Source: Angiostrongylus vasorum
Taxonomy: Eukaryota; Nematoda; Chromadorea; Rhabditida; Metastrongylidae
Assembly (NCBI GenBank): GCA_018806985.1
Contig: JADANN010000294.1
Span: 248,001 to 312,000 of the forward strand
DNA: 64,000 nt
Reading direction: 5' to 3'
In this document: one piece after another, positions 22,601 through 30,699 of the stretch
How positions within the stretch are numbered: the stretch's first letter is position 1
Layout of the letters: each line of letters opens with the position of its first letter
Notes under the pieces: model-generated
Told to the model about the DNA's origin: nothing
Database searches by the model: none
What the model saw: only the letters and a program-made list of their open reading frames with translations
Position numbers and translations under genes: made by a program

Positions 22601-24028
22601 AGTTCCATGAATAAATCGATGTTCATGGTCGTACCCGTGTTGACAAAAACGTCGATGCGACCGATCCTTCCGTTGTTGTACGTTTCGTGGAACAGTTTTT
22701 CTCTGGTGTCACAGACGGAGTTTATTGGGTGGTATCTTCTCGCCTCAGCCATTCCGATGACGTCGTACCTCATCTTTCTTTCCTGAATGATCATGCCCTC
22801 TACTACTGAGTCAGATTGAAGCGAGCGTGTATTGTAGGTAAAGATCGTCGCCTTAGTCCTCTGTGATATAGGGAGCATAGAATAACAATGAGATTTTAAC
22901 GTCCCCCTTCTTATCCGTCCCACACAACGCAGCCGTATCGGGGGCGCTTTCTTGGCTTGTGGAATGAGGCCCACCTCTTCTACTGTGCTTGACTCTTGAT
23001 ACCACCCATATCTTGCTGAGCTCTAAATGTGGTGGCTGCGTTTACTCATAGGTAGCTTTCCAGTCTCTCCCAGAGCGAACAAGGAGTTTATTTGTTAGAG
23101 GTGACTCTTGACCGGCTACCATATTTCCCCATTATTTTATTGCAGGGTTTTTACCGAATTGGCTCGTAGAATACAATCCGCATAAACGAGAACACTTTCT
23201 CGCACGCATGCATGAATACATCCTTGTAAATGCAGAAGGTATTTGCCAAATCGGCTCATCAGAAGGAAGAAGTCCATCTCATGGATCCGCCTTCGTTGCA
23301 GTAAGGCATAAGCTTTTGGTTGCGATTAACTCACCATCCGCCACCTAGAGGACACTCCACGTTGCCTCTCGACTAACCGCCGAGAGATCCCTCTATGAGG
23401 GAGATCCGACTGTGTATTATTTCATGCATAAATTCTTACTTATTGCCTGTGGTTTCTTTTTAATGATAGGGTTACTATTTGAAATACAACCCCAAAAGTG
23501 CAGAGTTTTGCAAATATCTCAGCATCTTTGTGGTTGCCTTTCATATATTATTTTTACGTTATTGATACTAAGTGGTATTAAGTATGGTATTTAGTAATGC
23601 TTCCCCATGTCTACCTCTCTTTCTCTTTTTTCCTTTTTTCTTAAATTATGCTTTCCAGCGAAGAATTTAATTTGCCAAATTACAAATTTTGTTACCAGAT
23701 CGGCTGAATATAAATGCTGAAAGTCCGTTTCCAACGAGACCGAATAAGCCGATCAGTGGAAGAATCACTCCGCTTACAATCAGGTTGTACGTGACGTAGT
23801 CGGACTCACTCAACGAGTGGTCGCAAATACCGCACTAAATGAAGAACAGAAAAGGCGTAACTATAGAAAATTTTTTCTTTTGCCAGCAACAAACCTGTGG
23901 AAGACACCCAGTAAAGTTAAAGCTGTCAATGATACCAACATATTTAAGCCTTTCAAGTGATGCGTATAGTGGTATAGGTTCACAGTTAGGCGGATAAAGA
24001 ATGCTCATAGCATGAGGCTCCCCGATCA
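10486..24028 (-). CDS. neuropeptide (FMRFamide-receptor-like) class A GPCR, multi-exon gene
   Basis: Seven-transmembrane receptor expected at the plasma membrane of neurons or muscle, probably for a FMRFamide-like peptide. Exons joined by eye, in transcript order: 24028-23895, 23834-23696 (TM1), 19895-19602 (TM2-TM3), 18646-18449 (TM4), 16276-16185 (TM5), 16126-16074 (third loop), 16018-15876 (TM6-TM7), 10681-10486 (end of TM7, tail, stop TGA). A possible first exon lies at 24266-24112. Diagnostic strings are GLFGLVGNGLSAFIFSR (TM1), TAQTCSVYFTV (TM3), SVLYNIPHCFEA (TM4), VGPLIILVILNTFIIG (TM5), LLFIACNVAALLLN (TM6), VDLSNLLVVFNS and FNFFIYVTFSRSFKEAL (TM7/helix 8). DRY is replaced by a DCF-type motif, as seen in some nematode peptide receptors. 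Product about 415-465 residues, normal for the family. Five apparent +1 insertions fall in the TM2-TM4 exons. Receptor identity is strong; the exact subfamily is inferred. Confidence 0.82.
10742..10960 (-). CDS. possible phase-neutral cassette exon of the GPCR gene
   Basis: A 219-bp open stretch with acceptor CTTTTAG before 10960 and donor AAC|GTAAGC after 10742, separated from the last exon by a 60-bp intron. Its phase fits exactly between the TM6-TM7 exon and the last exon. However, including it would put 73 residues (for example LPRKYYFLNRIVQHENFF) inside TM7 and break the NSSFNFFIY motif. It may be a cassette exon making a non-receptor form, a piece of another gene, or a chance open frame. 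Confidence 0.3.
12395..12615 (+). repeat. SINE-C copy 2
   Basis: B-box-like GGTTCGATCGC near 12442, then CCTCTGGGGTTGGCAAATTG, CGAAAAAAATCATTTTCCGC and GAGAATCGACTCGATCAGC. The same order is found at 37628-37870. Confidence 0.6.
14640..15600 (+). pseudogene. probable decayed RTE reverse-transcriptase C-terminal fragment
   Basis: Stop-interrupted reading in several plus-strand frames gives fragments resembling the end of an RTE protein: a RINRKKCYFMKS-like stretch near 14940 (compare GIRINRKKTQFMKN in RTE-B) and RPPTGWAEECVN near 15420 (compare RPPTCWADVFVN). Much more decayed than the other RTE copies. Boundaries are guesses. Confidence 0.35.
15876..16018 (-). CDS. GPCR exon: TM6, third extracellular loop, start of TM7
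   Basis: Acceptor GCGTTTCAG before 16018, phase 0 start. Encodes ILVVLLFIACNVAALLLN (TM6) and then YIVDLSNLLVVFNS (TM7). Donor is AAG|GTGCTG, weaker than consensus. It ends two bases into a codon completed by the exon at 10681. Confidence 0.85.
16074..16126 (-). CDS. GPCR 53-bp exon: third intracellular loop
   Basis: Acceptor ATATCTAG before 16126. Encodes a short loop ending STNTGDTISL that runs directly into TM6. Its length (53) is exactly what is needed to link the phase-1 end of the TM5 exon to the phase-0 start of the TM6 exon. The donor reads TTG|GCAAGT, a GC-type donor, giving a 55-bp GC-AG intron. Confidence 0.7.
16185..16276 (-). CDS. GPCR exon: TM5
   Basis: Acceptor TTTCATTCAG before 16276. 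Encodes YQEVYYKYMYAIFLAVG and then the rest of TM5, ending NTFIIG. Donor G|GTAAGT is consensus. It joins in phase to the TM4 exon (Leu codon split TT|A) and is followed by a 58-bp intron. Confidence 0.88.
17092..17373 (-). repeat. SINE-A copy 4, inside a GPCR intron
   Basis: Inverse orientation. ATGCACTCGACTCCATTAAG and TCTGGCCAACTACATGAC in the body; GCACCTACAACCATTGCGCT (complement of the A box) at the right. Diverged. Confidence 0.75.
17380..17900 (+). repeat. non-SINE segment related to 24548-24960
   Basis: Follows the SINE-A copy directly. It shares landmarks with the sequence that follows the SINE-A copy at 24278: CTCATAGAAACT, AGTAAGACAACGAA and, about 200 bp later, CTGTAATTACA with GAACATTCGCGAACAAC and TGATTTCTTAGG. 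This is either an old duplication or an unnamed repeat. An 88-codon open frame at 17635-17901 lies in it and is probably not a gene. Confidence 0.4.
18449..18646 (-). CDS. GPCR exon: second intracellular loop, TM4 and second extracellular loop (one surplus base)
   Basis: Acceptor TTGTTAAG before 18646, donor ATT|GTAAGT after 18449. It begins VCLPENVRNSVAKSKF and continues, after dropping one T in the ATTCG near 18593, as VVASFFVFIFSVLYNIPHCF, then an extracellular loop with ETLGGSSWEVCPETMRYNE. The Cys of the EVCP motif is expected to pair with TM3. The surplus base is needed to keep both the start phase and the end phase. Confidence 0.78.
18927..19206 (-). repeat. SINE-A copy 5, inside a GPCR intron
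   Basis: Inverse orientation. CTCGGCGTTGATCGCTCCCT at the tail side, GGGCGCCTCCGACCACTACG at the head side. Close to the family consensus. Confidence 0.85.
19602..19895 (-). CDS. GPCR exon: TM2, first extracellular loop, TM3 (four surplus bases)
   Basis: Acceptor TTTGTTTTAG before 19895, donor CAG|GTTAGC after 19602. Reads MRSSTNRYLCALGCSDS and VILTGIFLFF (TM2), then a loop with FGVGTARLIMFAYVLLEAAN, then FSPIVFPMGMTAQTCSVYF and TVFAAADCF (TM3). To keep one frame, single bases must be dropped at a T7 run near 19808, at GAAT near 19768, at a T4 run near 19715 and at a T5 run near 19608. With exactly four dropped, both exon phases close with the neighbouring exons. Confidence 0.75.
20037..23405 (-). 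mobile_element. RTE-A copy 2, within the 3.8-kb TM1/TM2 intron of the GPCR gene
   Basis: Inverse copy of the element at 4706-8062, similar in length (3.37 kb). The 3' end, at the left, reads CACTTGTATAACCTGTCG on the plus strand. The 5' leader, at the right, matches 4706-5230 through landmarks such as the complement of CGATTTGGC and TTCTGCATTTAC. Endonuclease remnants: TIFTYNTRSL and GMAEARRYHP at 22546-22974. Reverse-transcriptase remnants at 21137-21490 include NYRLNHLLSVVYKLFTRVIL. Deletions and stops throughout. It sits antisense-neutral (same strand as the host gene) and must be spliced out with the intron. Confidence 0.87.
23406..23695. other. intron sequence with a short SINE-B-tail-like piece
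   Basis: AGAGTTTTGCAAATATCTCA at 23502-23521 matches the conserved downstream part of SINE-B (see 45905-46188). Otherwise AT-rich intron without recognised features. Confidence 0.4.
23696..23834 (-). CDS. GPCR exon: end of N-terminus and TM1
   Basis: Acceptor TTCATTTAG before 23834 and donor CTG|GTAACA after 23696. Encodes CGICDHSLSESDYVTYN followed by VILPLIGLFGLVGNGL (TM1 with the GN motif) and SAFIFSRS. It ends one base into a codon completed by the TM2 exon. Preceded by a 60-bp intron. Confidence 0.88.
23895..24028 (-). CDS. GPCR exon: extracellular N-terminal region
   Basis: Acceptor ATATTTTAG before 24028 and donor CAG|GTTTGT after 23895. Encodes PPNCEPIPLYASLERLKYVG and then DSFNFTGCLPQ with an N-glycosylation motif (NFT) and two cysteines that may pair with those of the next exon. 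A Met formed at the 5' junction (A|TG) or the internal Met nine residues later could be the start if the upstream exon is not real. Confidence 0.75.
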
Positions 24029-24111
24029 CTAAAATATGAAAACATTTATAAGTTATAGAGATAAAAAATATCCACAATAGAAAATAGAAATATAACGAAT
24101 GTTCTACTTAC

Positions 24112-24266
24112 TTATTATGACGCTTAAGAGGTGGCAATCTTTAAGAAAGAAATAGGTAAAAAATGCAGAAATGAACTTTAGAAAAGTATTCTCCTCTTCT
24201 TTAATAGAAGCGATAAAACGAGCAATTTCATGCGATGAAGTCAAAGTAACATTATGCGAAGACATA
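24112..24266 (-). CDS. possible first coding exon of the GPCR gene
   Basis: Open frame starting MSSHNVTLTSSHE with a glycosylation motif, a hydrophobic stretch ISAFFTYFFLKDCHLLSVII and a consensus donor A|GTAAGT at 24111. It joins in phase to the next exon. The upstream side runs at once into a SINE-A copy, so 5' sequence could be missing. Confidence 0.4.
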
Positions 24267-24277
24267 GGGAGGAAATA

Positions 24278-24547
24278 AGATGGATAAACCGTTTGACGTT
24301 GATCAATTCGTGAGAGATGGGCCATGCTTTCGAGTCCATTAAGCATCTTAAGGAAGAATGAATGCAAATCTGGTCTAAACTACGACCTGCTCTTTTCAAT
24401 ATATCAGACTGGCATTTACCCGACGAGACAAGTTTGATGCCAATTTCATGATTTCAAAGTGAAGGAGATTTCGTTAGCTTGAAGCACGCGCTTGAACCGA
24501 ACACTGCGTGCATATTGCAGAGCACCTCTTACCACTGCTCCCCCTAC
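24278..24547 (-). repeat. SINE-A copy 6, just upstream of the GPCR gene
   Basis: Inverse orientation. GACGTTGATCAATTCGTGAG at the tail side; GCACCTCTTACCACTGC at the head side. Diverged. Confidence 0.75.
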
Positions 24548-25495
24548 GCCGCCCTACGACAGGATAATAGACAAATCCATGCTGTAATAAAAAAAACAGA
24601 ATGTTAGTGAGAAAAGAAGTGTAAATGCAGCCTAACTCACATAGAAACTGCCCATCGCTATGGAGGACGACAGTAGGACAACGAAACAATTAAAAAGAAG
24701 TATGGAGGCTCGCACAGGATGGACGACTTGAGCATGTTAGCATATAAGTATATTACCGCACAGCTGAAGTTATGCGGAAAGTAGGAATGCTGATATTAAC
24801 CGTTCCTACAGGAACGTGCTGTAATTATAACATTAGATCTGAATGTTCGTGAACAACGTCCTGATTTCTTGTGCCTTATTCTCTTGCTATTAGGCACACC
24901 TGGTCTCACAGTGTCACGGTAACTCTCTGTGTATTAAATCAGTGTTTCAACCCTCTCAGACAAGCTTTATGTCAATAATTTGACGACTCCTGGATGGATG
25001 ACAGTGCTGGCAAGCAAAGGGCACGTGATCTAACAGAAGAGCGCAGAACATCTCCATGCACTGTTTTAAAAGGGTCCATTGATTCTTCCAGAAAAAAGAA
25101 AATGTTTTTTATATGAACTTGTTTAGCGTTAAAATCAAAGCACTGATAAGATGCAAACTTAATATAGTTGTTAGAATTTTTTGGTAAATCCACTCTGACA
25201 ATATGTTCGGAGATGCCGTGCTTTCCAGCTATACGAAATCCCTGCTTGTTCATTAGTTTCACCGCTCGAAATAGGAGCCTCGACGTTGGGAAAAAAAAAG
25301 ATTGAAAAAAAAGAACTCGATGTTTTCATTTCAGCGGAATAAACAACTTATATCACTTTGGCGAAGAAGTCTTTGTAGTCGTATCACCTAATAAAGGTTA
25401 CGAGTAATTGAGATATGTTCGTATAGAGTTGTGAAACCGAACCGTTTTCGGCCATGGGTCCATCAAACATTTACGACTCGTATTATTGTGAAAGC
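24548..25495. other. region upstream of the GPCR gene; partial repeat
   Basis: 24548-24960 is related to 17380-17900 (see there). A minus-strand frame at 24972-25262 (96 codons, includes GFRIAGKHGISEHIVRV) has no recognised domain. The GPCR promoter may lie here but nothing specific can be pointed to. Confidence 0.3.
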
Positions 25496-25722
25496 GCGTG
25501 TGGCGCAGTGGTTGGAGGAGCCAATGCGACACACACTTGGAATCGATCACCGCCCTCAAGGCCCACACTGGCTGTATACATCGGTAGGCCACCGCGAGTC
25601 ATTATAAAGGCTAGATATGCATTCAATCACCTCTAGCGATACTTAATGAAATCGAATGCATGGCGCATCCTTTAGGGATTGATCAGTGCCGAGAGTTTTA
25701 TCCTTTTATCCTTTTCTTGTTG
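25496..25722 (+). repeat. SINE-A copy 7 (internally shortened)
   Basis: Strong head GTGTGGCGCAGTGGTTGGAG, B box AATCGATCAC, then a body lacking about 50 bp, and the tail TTTTATCCTTTTATCC. A short direct repeat TTGTGAA flanks it. Confidence 0.85.
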
Positions 25723-26574
25723 TGAACGTATTAAGAATGTCAAAGTTGAAGTAGAATTTATTGCTATCGGTAGTACCGATTGAAACACAGTTGCACTTTT
25801 TTGTATATACGGCTCCTTACATTGTGTATTATATTGATATGCGTCCACCTTGCACAATTTATGAAGGTGATTGTAAAATATTTCCCCTACTCCCCGGCAA
25901 TACTCTTATACTCTTACCAGTTCTCAAAAAGCCAAGGCCTTTGTTGAAAGCCTGGAATGATCCTGCATGCTTCTCAGTACACCAAGAAGAATACCAAACC
26001 TTAAAAATTACCAGCCAGACGGTCCATATGATGCTTCATAAGGACAGGCTGCTGACGTGAACAAATAGTTATGTCTAAAATAAGAAGAACTGCTCTCAAA
26101 CCAATAGAAAATAGACGAAAATGGTCGGCTGGTTTCGTTCTGCTGTTTCTAGTCTTCATATTACTCAGAACAAACTTAGCTTACAATTCAATGAAAAATT
26201 TAGCATAAAGCGATTAGTACTGTGCGTATTCCTTGAGCCTCAATAAAGGGAACTCAAATGTTACTGGTTGTTTATGAGAACGAAGCAAGTGAACTGAGAG
26301 TAATAAAAACATGGTGGTAACTAAAACATCGAATTAATGAGTGGTAAGTATGAAGATCCGGTGACAAATGGACAATGATTAAAGTGTTAAGAAGTTGATT
26401 GATACACAACTGCACCCAGTTGTGCCAAGAAAAGATTCTACTTAATTTTTTTAGACCACAAGTTGCAGCGCATTAAAAAGATCGGGAGAAAAATATGCGT
26501 GAACGTCCAACTAAACCGAATAGATACTCTACTGTTTATTTACATGTGAGTTACAGCTCATTTTATTTGTTGCA
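25723..26574. other. no recognised feature
   Basis: A 99-codon open frame at 25761-26060 (+) has no recognisable domain and low-complexity hydrophobic content. Not annotated as a gene. Confidence 0.35.
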
Positions 26575-26862
26575 CAAAGACGCAGTGGATAAAGATGTAT
26601 TGCAATGCGTGCGTGGTCATTGCTTCGGCCACACGCCTCCGGCTCAGCAAGAGTTCCATGTCTCCGCAGTCGTGGAACTGGTGCCAGACATTTTGGAAGG
26701 GTTGCACCACTGATGCGATACGTCTGTGGGAGATCGCAAGTACGGGCCATATACGCATTCATTCATTTCTAGCTTCTAACATTGTTTGTGAACTCGAGTG
26801 CATGGCGTATTCTTCAGGGATTGATCAACGCCGAATGCTTAGTCCTTTCATCCCTTACCGGT
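26575..26862 (+). repeat. SINE-A copy 8 (diverged)
   Basis: Weak head (AAAGACGCAGTGGATAAAG); later GTCGTGGAACTGGTGCCAGA and CGAGTGCATGGCGTATTC, GGGATTGATCAACGCCGA follow the family order. Confidence 0.65.
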
Positions 26863-28730
26863 TAAAATGCTGTATGGGTTCATTTGAATGTGCTACTAGC
26901 AGACACAAATTCACGCAGCCGTTCGTCAATGAGAGTATATAGCAAGTGGAGGTGAGCATGGAGAAAACCACGCTAAGATATAAATTACAAACAAAAAGAA
27001 GTGTTGAAATAGGATGTATATCATAGTCACATAACGACCATGATTTCACAATTAAGTGATGAATCAGACGAACTGAGAGTACATTCAGAGGTTGGGTTCT
27101 AACAACAAGCAGACAATGTCTGCACTAGCGTATAGTCGTGGTGCAGATTTCGGCTCGTTGAATAGCGTGCACGTTTCCAGATGTCTAAACTACAGAAATG
27201 TTCTCTTCAATTTGCCATAAACTGAACCTCAAATACAAATGAAAGATTGGTTGGTCATTGATAGTCGGGCATGGCGGTATAGTTTGACGTTGAAGGTTTG
27301 ATGGAAATCCAAAACCCTCACCGCCAACTATCTATAGAGATTCTAAAAACTATGCTAGAAATATGAGATTAGAGCAGTAATTCATGCAAGTAACAGTTCT
27401 GATGTTAAATGAACTTTGCAGATTAATCAATTTGCAGAATTCCACGATGCATGGTCACAAACGATTGAATAATGGATTATAAACCTTTTGTACTATGCTT
27501 TTGAAACCTTCTAACCTAGTCAAAAGCCAAGAGGATCATTGTGGATGAAGGACAACATGTCTGGAGGCGTGATGTTGTAGGTAACTGTTAAGAACGGTTC
27601 TGAGAAAAATCCGCTGAGTTTTCATGCGCTTTGATAGCACGATATAATGAAAGGTCTTTGGGAAAAAAAATCATTAGAGCGTGAAAAATGAGGGTGAAAA
27701 CAGCTATTCAGTGATATTCGAAAAAAACTGAAGTGTTGCTAAGATCAGTAATTTCAAGTGAGTTTTTAACGGCTATAATCCTATTAGGAACAGCTACCGA
27801 AATCATTCGGTCGAAAACGAAGCGTGCAAATGCAAAAATCCTAGAGAGAACGAAATATCAGCGGGATTTCTTAAAGTTGTTTACGTAAACAGCAAAAATT
27901 AAAAGAGTACGAGTGAGAACGACTGCATCAGCAGATGAATAGAGATTGGGCTATAAACGATGAGTTCTTCTGCCATGGGATGAAAGCTGCGCATTTCATC
28001 ACGAGGATGCTTCCAAATTCACACTGCAACTTCGAACGTCAATCTCACAGTGCAGATACGCATTCTTCGAAATTGACATCTTTTTGCTCACTGCTCCACA
28101 ATCCATAAAAAAGCGGGCTCTTCAGACAAAGTTACATTTTTGTCCCGGTTTTATTTAAGGATTCACCGCGACCATCTTCTAAGTCCCAACTCAAAAAGAT
28201 TTTTCACTGAAAAAGCTTCTGGCCATGGTTACAATATCTTTGCAAATAGATTCTGCTTATGAAACAATCTCCCTCTCAAATCTCGCTGATAACTTTTAGG
28301 AAGGAGTCCATTGAGGTTAAAAGGCCACAGAAATATTCAAAAAAAGATCTACATCGTTTATTGTTACCAGCAGGGGAGTCGTTATCGTTCAGAGAAAGAA
28401 AAGCTGTTGGGATTTAGCATATTCTCACCACCGGTTTACTGGAAGACTTAATCTTAGTACTTCTTTGAGCAGTTCATAAAATATATGCAAACCGAACAGA
28501 GATAGCAATGAAGTGTTGAGGTTATTTTTTTGCAGATTTTCGATGAAACTAGTGTTCGCGTGGCCACTTATGTTGAATTGTGTTATGAAAAAATACTCCG
28601 AAATAGCGTGATGCTAGAAGTTAGTGAAATAATGTACGGAAATGAGCGTGTGAACATAAGGAAATGCTCTTGAATCTACTTCATCAATGGAACCAACAAG
28701 TGGTGCGGTATTCTGGAAACAACACTCGTT
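26863..28730. other. no recognised feature
   Basis: About 1.9 kb without a supported gene or repeat. Short open stretches on the plus strand near 27960-28100 could not be assigned. Confidence 0.35.
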
Positions 28731-28861
28731 TTACGAGTCGAAGATGATTAAACTTGTTTCCCAGGGAGTGAGAGATTCAATGAGTCGCCGCCAGCTGAGG
28801 ATCACCAATACTGCGGCGATAGTGAAAATGAGCCAAACCATAAAAAACAAAGTAAGGAAAA
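28731..28861 (-). CDS. candidate terminal exon with one membrane segment
   Basis: Reads VFLTLFFMVWLIFTIAAVLV and then ILSWRRLIESLTPWETSL with a stop at 28731-28733. An AG (CATAAG) precedes the open stretch but the acceptor has a poor pyrimidine tract. Looks like a C-terminal membrane anchor with a basic cytoplasmic edge. The upstream gene was not found. Confidence 0.25.
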
Positions 28862-29029
28862 CTTATGTACTGAGTGTATGTGCTCTGATTGAATACACGC
28901 ATTTATAGCGTTTGGTTTCAATCTTTCTGCTGTCATTGCTCATAGGTTCTACCTGGCTCATATCATCGACATCCAAAATGTGTTCTTTCTTTGGTAAGTT
29001 TGGACGAGGCTGATATATGATATTTATTC

Positions 29030-29062
29030 GGCCAACGTTTCGACGTCTTCGTCTTCTTCAGA
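29030..29062 (-). ncRNA. hammerhead-like motif in the left arm (degenerate core)
   Basis: On the minus strand: GGCT, CTGAAGA (one change from CTGATGA), A, GACGAAGACGTC, GAAACGTT, GGCC. Stem I can form with one G-T pair. The core change makes cleavage doubtful. Confidence 0.5.
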
Positions 29063-29192
29063 GCCAACGATCCGTGTTGTTGCTGTATGCCTCACTCGAG
29101 AGATGGTCCGCTGACGAAGACACAACTCGGTAGGAAGGCGAAGATGCCACATCGAGACAAAAAAAGAACCGTGGACTATTGACTCTGATCGC

Positions 29193-29230
29193 CAGCTCTG
29201 ATGAAGACGAAGACGTCGAAACGTTAGCTG
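29193..29230 (+). ncRNA. hammerhead-ribozyme-like motif, PLE type (most intact copy)
   Basis: CAGCT (stem I, 5' side), CTGATGA core, an unpaired A, GACG-AAGA-CGTC (stem II, four pairs), GAAA core, the self-complementary ACGT that would form a two-pair stem III, T at the cleavage position, then AGCTG, which pairs with CAGCT. PLEs are known to carry minimal hammerheads with ACGU-type stem III that act as dimers. Activity here is inference. Confidence 0.65.
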
Positions 29231-29282
29231 AACAAATATCATATATCAACATAGTGTAAGCTTATCAAAGAAAGAACACATA

Positions 29283-30268
29283 TTGATTAATCATACCGAG
29301 GTTAAAGGAAAGTCGGTTTTGAAAGAAGAAAATTAAAATGGCCAATTTTAAAGAATTTCTACAAGAATGCTACGAAATGAGCTCACTCCTTGTGCATTCA
29401 TTTGCTATGATTTAATAGATTCAAAATGAAGATTTTCGGAAATAAAAGATAAAAAGCCAAGAGGGCAACCTGGTTTGACACGAATAAATCTACTTCCTAG
29501 ACACTTGTTGAAATTGATGTTATGGTGCTTGCTAATTCTTCTTCGACCTACAGGATTAATGAAATTCTCTCTGATCTGGAATAACGATAACGGGTGTACT
29601 TTCTAAACGTAGACACCATAAACTTATGAGGATTGCCACACCATACCTTATCGTGACACTATAACGTATTGCCTTTCTTATGCACTTCCGGCTGGGAATA
29701 TTCTCAGTCTTTTTCATAGGATGATACAAGTTCAACAAGAACAGGACCATGTACAATGGGGAAACTAAAAGGCTCTCATTACCATCGATTTGATTCCTCT
29801 TTAGTTTGTGTGAAAAAAAGGACGTTAAACATATTAGCAAGACTATGAAATCTTGCCGCTACAACTTGACAATCTCAAAAAGAACGTGAATGAAAACTAA
29901 GGCAAGCCTGACTCATGTCCTTTTAAATGATAGAAAACATTTGTAACTCTATATGGCTAAGTGTATTGCATTTCAGAAATTGTAATGAAATGCTTCGAAA
30001 GTTAACTGATATTCAATGCTCACGACATGTGGCCCGTTGTTCAAGCAGCTGACTCAAAAAAGTACGGGTTATTGAAGATAACACGAAAACTGAAACGAAG
30101 AAGGAATATGCCGGCAGCAAGATAGAGCAAACAGAATAGCATTTGAAGTATTGCGCATTGAATTCGACGAGCACAGCAAGAGAAGAAACGAATGCGAATC
30201 ATACATCCTTGATCAACCTAAATACGTGCGGGACCGTCGTAAAATTGTATACTGCTTGAAGGCGTTGT
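29283..30268. other. PLE edge-like sequence at the start, otherwise unassigned
   Basis: TACCGAGGTTAAAGGAAAGT at 29296 is a diverged copy of a motif that follows PLE termini elsewhere (55915, 57683, 60815). A 94-codon open frame at 29556-29840 (-) with a hydrophobic stretch could not be assigned. Confidence 0.35.
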
Positions 30269-30350
30269 TCAAATTCTACAATGAGCTCGTAAGTCATCAT
30301 CGTGTGTCAGTGAGGTAGCGAGAAGTGTCGGCGACGAATGGTGGACAACG
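30269..30350 (-). CDS. candidate last exon of an unidentified gene
   Basis: Acceptor CTCCATTTCAG before 30350. Encodes VVHHSSPTLLATSLTHDDDL and ends RAHCRI with stop TGA at 30271-30269. It joins in phase with the donor at 30451 (ATC Ile codon split AT|C). Composition suggests a cytoplasmic tail. The protein family is not recognised. Confidence 0.42.
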
Positions 30351-30450
30351 CTGAAATGGAGTGCGAAAGGATAACAGGTGTGTCTCCCACTCATTTCTTC
30401 TGAAGAAGCTACTCACGTAGACGACTCCATTAACAAAGCAAATCACTTAC

Positions 30451-30650
30451 ATGGAAGACGACTTTGACGGAGCCCCATGAGTATGGATTCTGTTGAAGCC
30501 TTCAAAATCATCGTTCATCACAAACATCCCACAGGCTTGTCGCTTGTTGCGAGACCACTGTTCAGACGGTTTGAGTAAATGTGGCAAGATGTATTGGATT
30601 TTAAGCGAAGGGGTTTTCAGAACACAAAATCCCGAAAGAATTCTGCTATG
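30451..30650 (-). CDS. candidate penultimate exon of the same unidentified gene
   Basis: Open to about 30695. The coding-like part reads KPSEQWSRNKRQACGMFVMN and DDFEGFNRIHTHGAPSKSSS before a consensus donor CAT|GTAAGTG at 30450. The 5' limit is uncertain. Basic, Ser-rich content fits a cytoplasmic tail, perhaps of a receptor, but no membrane segment was tied to it. Confidence 0.38.
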
Positions 30651-30699
30651 CGGATGCTGTTCTTTGAGAATAAGAATGAATAGCAGGTAAATCATTTAT

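Larger units (their letters stand above)
28977..29282. repeat. inverted repeat with a hammerhead-like motif in each arm
   Basis: Two arms of about 78 bp face each other around a spacer of about 145 bp. Left arm starts TGTTCTTTCTTTGGTAAG; right arm ends CTTATCAAAGAAAGAACACA. Both contain a GACGAAGACGTC stem next to GAAACGTT (right arm) or its complement (left arm). The arms differ by several substitutions, so this is not a recent perfect palindrome. Probably the ends of a PLE or a small derivative. Confidence 0.75.

Noticed and set aside
25761..26060. 99-codon plus-strand open frame between two SINE-A copies
   Set aside because: No recognisable motif, no splice or regulatory context. Length is within chance for AT-rich DNA of this size.
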